The notes below the pieces were generated by a model, which made no database searches, was not told the origin of the DNA, and saw nothing but the letters and a program-made list of their open reading frames with translations. From assembly GCA_019095985.1 (NCBI GenBank), contig CM032668.1:22852022-22916021 (forward strand): a DNA stretch of 64,000 bases, given 5' to 3'. Both the position numbers and the translations under genes were made by a program. This stretch comes from Streblospio benedicti (lineage: Eukaryota; Annelida; Polychaeta; Spionida; Spionidae). This document shows, in pieces, positions 63,036-64,000 of this stretch (positions are counted from its first letter, which is position 1; each line of letters opens with the position of its first letter).

Positions 63036-63278
63036 CGCACACACGCACACACACGATGCTCTGGCCCATGTTCTTCTCGTCATCCTTTACAATGGAGTCG
63101 ATTGTTTCATGTTTCAGGTGGTGTGCGATGTCAAGTTTTTCACATTGCTGAAGAACATGCAGCAGGAGTGTCCCGACTTTGACCTCTCCGAGGTGATGCT
63201 TCAACACCTGTACGAAGTGCCACAGGAGGCGGCCAAGGGGGTTATGATGTCTATGACCCAGGAGCAATACATTGATCT
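38110..63278 (+). CDS. Secreted protein of unknown family, 3'-partial multi-exon gene
   Basis: Seen: exons 38110-38158, 38406-38561, 39484-39633, 40328-40367, 41712-41841, 44660-44839, 49133-49195, microexon 52307-52315, 54656-54703, 55813-55857, 56112-56165, 59584-59637, 63118-63278, all with GT-AG sites and compatible phases, giving about 379 codons. Residues 1-16 (MYLCQILMLLAAVTCS) are a clear signal peptide. Residues of exon 3 are Lys/Gly/Asp-rich (RIKRKGKGDKDEKEKK) with dibasic sites. Exons 5-6 are the best conserved-looking part (NDAVLPVPDFSIDVIFTILR, four Cys in ENFECEK...EKMCG...HKCLSE...EKCRS). The last visible exon has CPDFDLSEVMLQHLYEVPQE and ends with a split codon, so the gene continues past 64000. 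A cagaagaggATG acceptor just before the start implies an upstream non-coding exon. No domain I can name. Many exons of 45-63 nt at phase 0 allow skipping without frameshift. Confidence 0.75.
38605..39020. repeat. GGGCCAGT-rich degraded element
   Basis: Repeated gggccagt and actggccc in both orientations, and a G-run/C-run block (gggggtctggaggcgtatgcc). This looks like a decayed DNA element in intron 2. Confidence 0.4.
39183..39272. repeat. Small palindromic MITE
   Basis: Arms agtgaaatgggcggggctaa... and ...agccctgcccattttatt; about 38 bases each with a 12-base loop. Confidence 0.7.
40368..41711. other. Intron 4 of the secreted-protein gene, no feature
   Basis: AT-rich with nothing recognised. 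Short ORFs have no support. Confidence 0.45.
42098..42890. repeat. Nested degenerate tandem repeats
   Basis: A ~300-base unit (aaatcattacg..., ...atttcgt-ttcagtg) repeats at 42098 and 42402. A 68-base unit (tgtgtattcactgattat-tagat) repeats at about 42752 and 42820. A transposon-end-like G/C-run block lies at 42600-42665. Confidence 0.5.
44217..44584. mobile_element. Non-autonomous DNA element, truncated copy of 19874-20373
   Basis: Nearly identical to the right three quarters of 19874-20373, ending ggggccttag. The left end is missing. Confidence 0.7.
45700..46190. other. GC-richer block with recurring GGCATGG motifs
   Basis: Repeated ggcatgg, cggcac and gcgcggcat in an otherwise AT-rich intron. 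A similar block follows the inverted repeat at 48690-48915. No ORF with support. Confidence 0.4.
46197..48670. repeat. 2.5-kb nested inverted repeat
   Basis: Arms 46793-47440 and 48027-48670 are reverse complements (for example ttcatagttccga-ccacgcc, gtcatcataa-gggtacaga). The 586-base loop (47441-48026) is itself the reverse complement of 46197-46792 outside the left arm (tctga/ttccgaagccccgccccc, gtagtaaatagagagaaatt). So the order is A, BC, inverted A, inverted CB. A and B also share their first ~130 bases. The short ORFs in it are mirror images and not genes. Confidence 0.8.
49196..50187. other. Intron stretch, low-complexity
   Basis: Contains ggttaggtagg repeats with T-runs at 49508-49575. 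Nothing else recognised. Confidence 0.4.
50192..51444. mobile_element. piggyBac-like non-autonomous element
   Basis: Flanked by TTAA at 50188-50191 and 51445-51448. Ends ccctcttgacgcc and ggcactaaggggg fit the CCC...GGG termini of piggyBac elements. Subterminal palindromes gaggcgcatatatgcgcctc lie near the right end. No transposase. Confidence 0.6.
52307..52315 (+). CDS. Candidate 9-nt microexon of the secreted-protein gene
   Basis: TCTTGGGCA sits between a strong acceptor (tattttttcatttcag) and a near-consensus donor (gtaagtgag). The exons before and after meet at phase 0, so it would add Ser-Trp-Ala in frame. It could be a chance site pair. Confidence 0.5.
52801..53198. mobile_element. MITE with GATCCACTTAGCCA ends
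   Basis: Left gatccacttagccacgaccc, right gggtcatggctaagtggatc, inverted. About 400 bases with no supported ORF; ccggttca-type boxes repeat inside. Confidence 0.75.
54105..54376. repeat. Long foldback MITE with hammerhead-like sequence in its arms
   Basis: Arms of about 105 bases (aattatccaaggtactaaac... and ...gtgtttagaaccttggataa). Each arm contains a ctgatga...ggttgaaagctc-type motif. The loop has gtgacgtcatcggcggtgg. Confidence 0.8.
54289..54321 (+). ncRNA. Weak hammerhead-like core
   Basis: CUGAUGA, stem AACCU...AGGUU (5 bp), GAAA, AGCUC. Core and stem II are perfect and AGCU could act as a minimal stem III, but stem I has only about 2 pairs. The other arm has CUAAUGA. Confidence 0.3.
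55325..55460. repeat. Small inverted repeat element
   Basis: Cacagtcacttgaaaaaa and ttttttcaagtgactg are inverted about 80 bases apart. Confidence 0.5.
56589..57518 (+). mobile_element. hAT-like non-autonomous transposon with transposase remnant
   Basis: Ends cagagttgccaac and gttggcaactctg, flanked by CACTTG on both sides. A frame at 56888-57160 (MADTSDSDSKKNLAF, then STDNAAVMVGLKNGVAAHIK and CFIAGCACHLLHIVAKSAS) resembles the central part of hAT transposases and stops after about 90 codons. The start seems joined straight to the middle, which suggests an internal deletion. Confidence 0.7.
57201..57375. repeat. Tandem duplication of ~75 bases inside the hAT-like element
   Basis: Ttttaatactttgtattgt...gacagtcttagtgta occurs at 57204 and 57302. 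Confidence 0.7.
58103..58600 (+). repeat. Dispersed repeat, copy 1
   Basis: Collinear with 60062-60540 (accaaatattttaaaact, gataaacacgcttttac, ctcgatgaatgagact, gcacaatgcacctgcacca), same orientation. A third, more diverged start occurs at 63452. Confidence 0.65.
58890..59000. repeat. Transposon-end-like G-run/C-run block
   Basis: Gcggggggagagtgcggcag...gacacccccc..., similar to blocks at 38703 and 42600. Confidence 0.4.
59686..59797. repeat. Small hairpin MITE
   Basis: Agactaaaaaaaattttttt...gacattttt and aaaatgtcaaaaaaaatttt...aagtct are inverted. It starts about 50 bases past the donor of the exon at 59584-59637. Confidence 0.65.
60062..60540 (+). repeat. Dispersed repeat, copy 2
   Basis: Same repeat as 58103-58600, cut near the gap at 60565. 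Confidence 0.6.
60565..60664. other. Assembly gap (100 N)
   Basis: A run of exactly 100 N. Confidence 0.99.
60858..62052. mobile_element. Second piggyBac-like non-autonomous element
   Basis: TTAA at 60854-60857 and 62053-62056. Ends ccctttgccggtcg and cgaccgactaagag are inverted with mismatches. Subterminal palindrome ggcattta...tgcatgcc. Similar size to 50192-51444. Confidence 0.55.
62943..63054. repeat. (CA)n microsatellite
   Basis: About 110 bases of ca repeat with a few cg interruptions, ending 63 bases before the exon at 63118. ORFs on both strands here are repeat artefacts. Confidence 0.98.
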
Positions 63279-64000
63279 GTGAGTTGCCTGAACAAAGTTT
63301 ATGAAGGTCTTTATTCAGCACCCGCCTGGATATTTATTGGACTTGCCTTTCGCATTTGACTGACTGGTTTGAAAATGAAGTGTGTATTTCGCTGGAAATA
63401 CACACAGATTCACAATTATGGTGGGTATTTAAAATGAAGTACTAACTAATGCAGACCTGTCAACTTCCAAAATTTTGAAATCCTTCCGAATTTTAACCAT
63501 GATTCTTAACCTTACGTAATCAAACATATTCTGAAATTTTGGACAAATAACAAGATATTTAAAAAAATTGTACTTATTACCCCCCATGAAACCTGGACAG
63601 GAACCTGCCATGACACTTGCAAGTGTGCATTTGGTTTCGGTTTTTATCTGAACGGCGCATTTGCTGCACAAAAAAATTGCTATTTGCCGGAGTCGCAATT
63701 TATAAGGTGTATTACTACTGTGTATAATAAACAATACGGAATGTGCAAATTAATACACTGGCGTATGATACTTGCACGTGTTTCTGCAAGAATTGCACGC
63801 TATGGGACAAAATGGTATTGGCTTGTGATTTTCTTAAAAATGTATAAATGATTAGTGTAGTTTATGTGGATTACCAATGTGTAAGTGTTTTCTATTGATG
63901 TAAAGGTGATGTAGGTAAATTATATTAGATTTTAATAATAAGTAGGGGCACTTATATACAATAACGTGTGATAATGCATGCGAAAATGAGTTCTTGTATA
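63279..64000. other. Intron after the last visible exon
   Basis: Contains a diverged start of the 58103 repeat at 63452-63600 and a block (gcacaaaaaaattgctattt) also found at about 62518. No further exon seen. Confidence 0.5.

Noticed and set aside
62883-63321. Cys/Val- and His/Thr-repeat proteins
   Set aside because: They are translations of the CA microsatellite. The real coding part here is the plus-strand exon 63118-63278.
1-64000. CRISPR arrays, bacterial operons or prophage
   Set aside because: The introns, SINEs and ciliary gene show eukaryotic DNA, and no spaced direct-repeat array fits CRISPR.

Overview
The window is eukaryotic nuclear DNA. Genes are split by GT-AG introns of hundreds to thousands of bases, the intergenic and intronic DNA is AT-rich and full of short decayed transposons, tRNA-derived SINEs and simple repeats, and there are two 100-base assembly gaps (28302-28401, 60565-60664). 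The conserved intraflagellar-transport gene and the repeat mix suggest a bilaterian marine invertebrate (amphioxus, hemichordate, mollusc or brachiopod). I cannot name the species.

Left third, minus strand (577-22464): a multi-exon TTC30/IFT70 gene (intraflagellar transport, TPR protein). It runs from its start codon at 22464 leftward, and its last ~130 codons lie beyond base 1. The exons join in phase to give about 536 codons that match the family end to end. Two things look new. First, four homologous 72-nt phase-0 exons (7528-7599, 6159-6230, 4265-4336, 2725-2796) all encode the same TPR helix, a mutually-exclusive-exon arrangement. Second, a 600-nt symmetric exon (12861-13460) would insert 200 acidic, repetitive residues. 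Around them lie decayed copies of exon ends and acceptors (201-241, 14781-14889, 19481-19516), so this locus seems to duplicate exon pieces repeatedly. Foldback hairpins and hammerhead-ribozyme-like cores also sit in its introns.

Middle (23001-37800): a broken intronless copy of RBM19 lies head-to-head with TTC30. It is interrupted by a GC-rich insert and by a 3.4-kb element with terminal inverted repeats that carries an intact minus-strand ORF of about 480 codons, which I do not recognise. Several non-autonomous elements with the same termini, SINEs, minisatellites and a duplicated CpG-rich promoter-like module follow.

Right part, plus strand (38110-63278 and beyond): a gene for a secreted protein with a clear signal peptide, a lysine-rich stretch and many small phase-0 exons, including a likely 9-nt microexon. 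Its family is unknown to me and its 3' end lies outside the window. Its introns hold a 2.5-kb nested inverted repeat (46197-48670), piggyBac-like and hAT-like non-autonomous elements, foldback MITEs and a long CA repeat next to the last visible exon.

The two main genes are transcribed away from the middle region. Nothing in the sequence links their functions.
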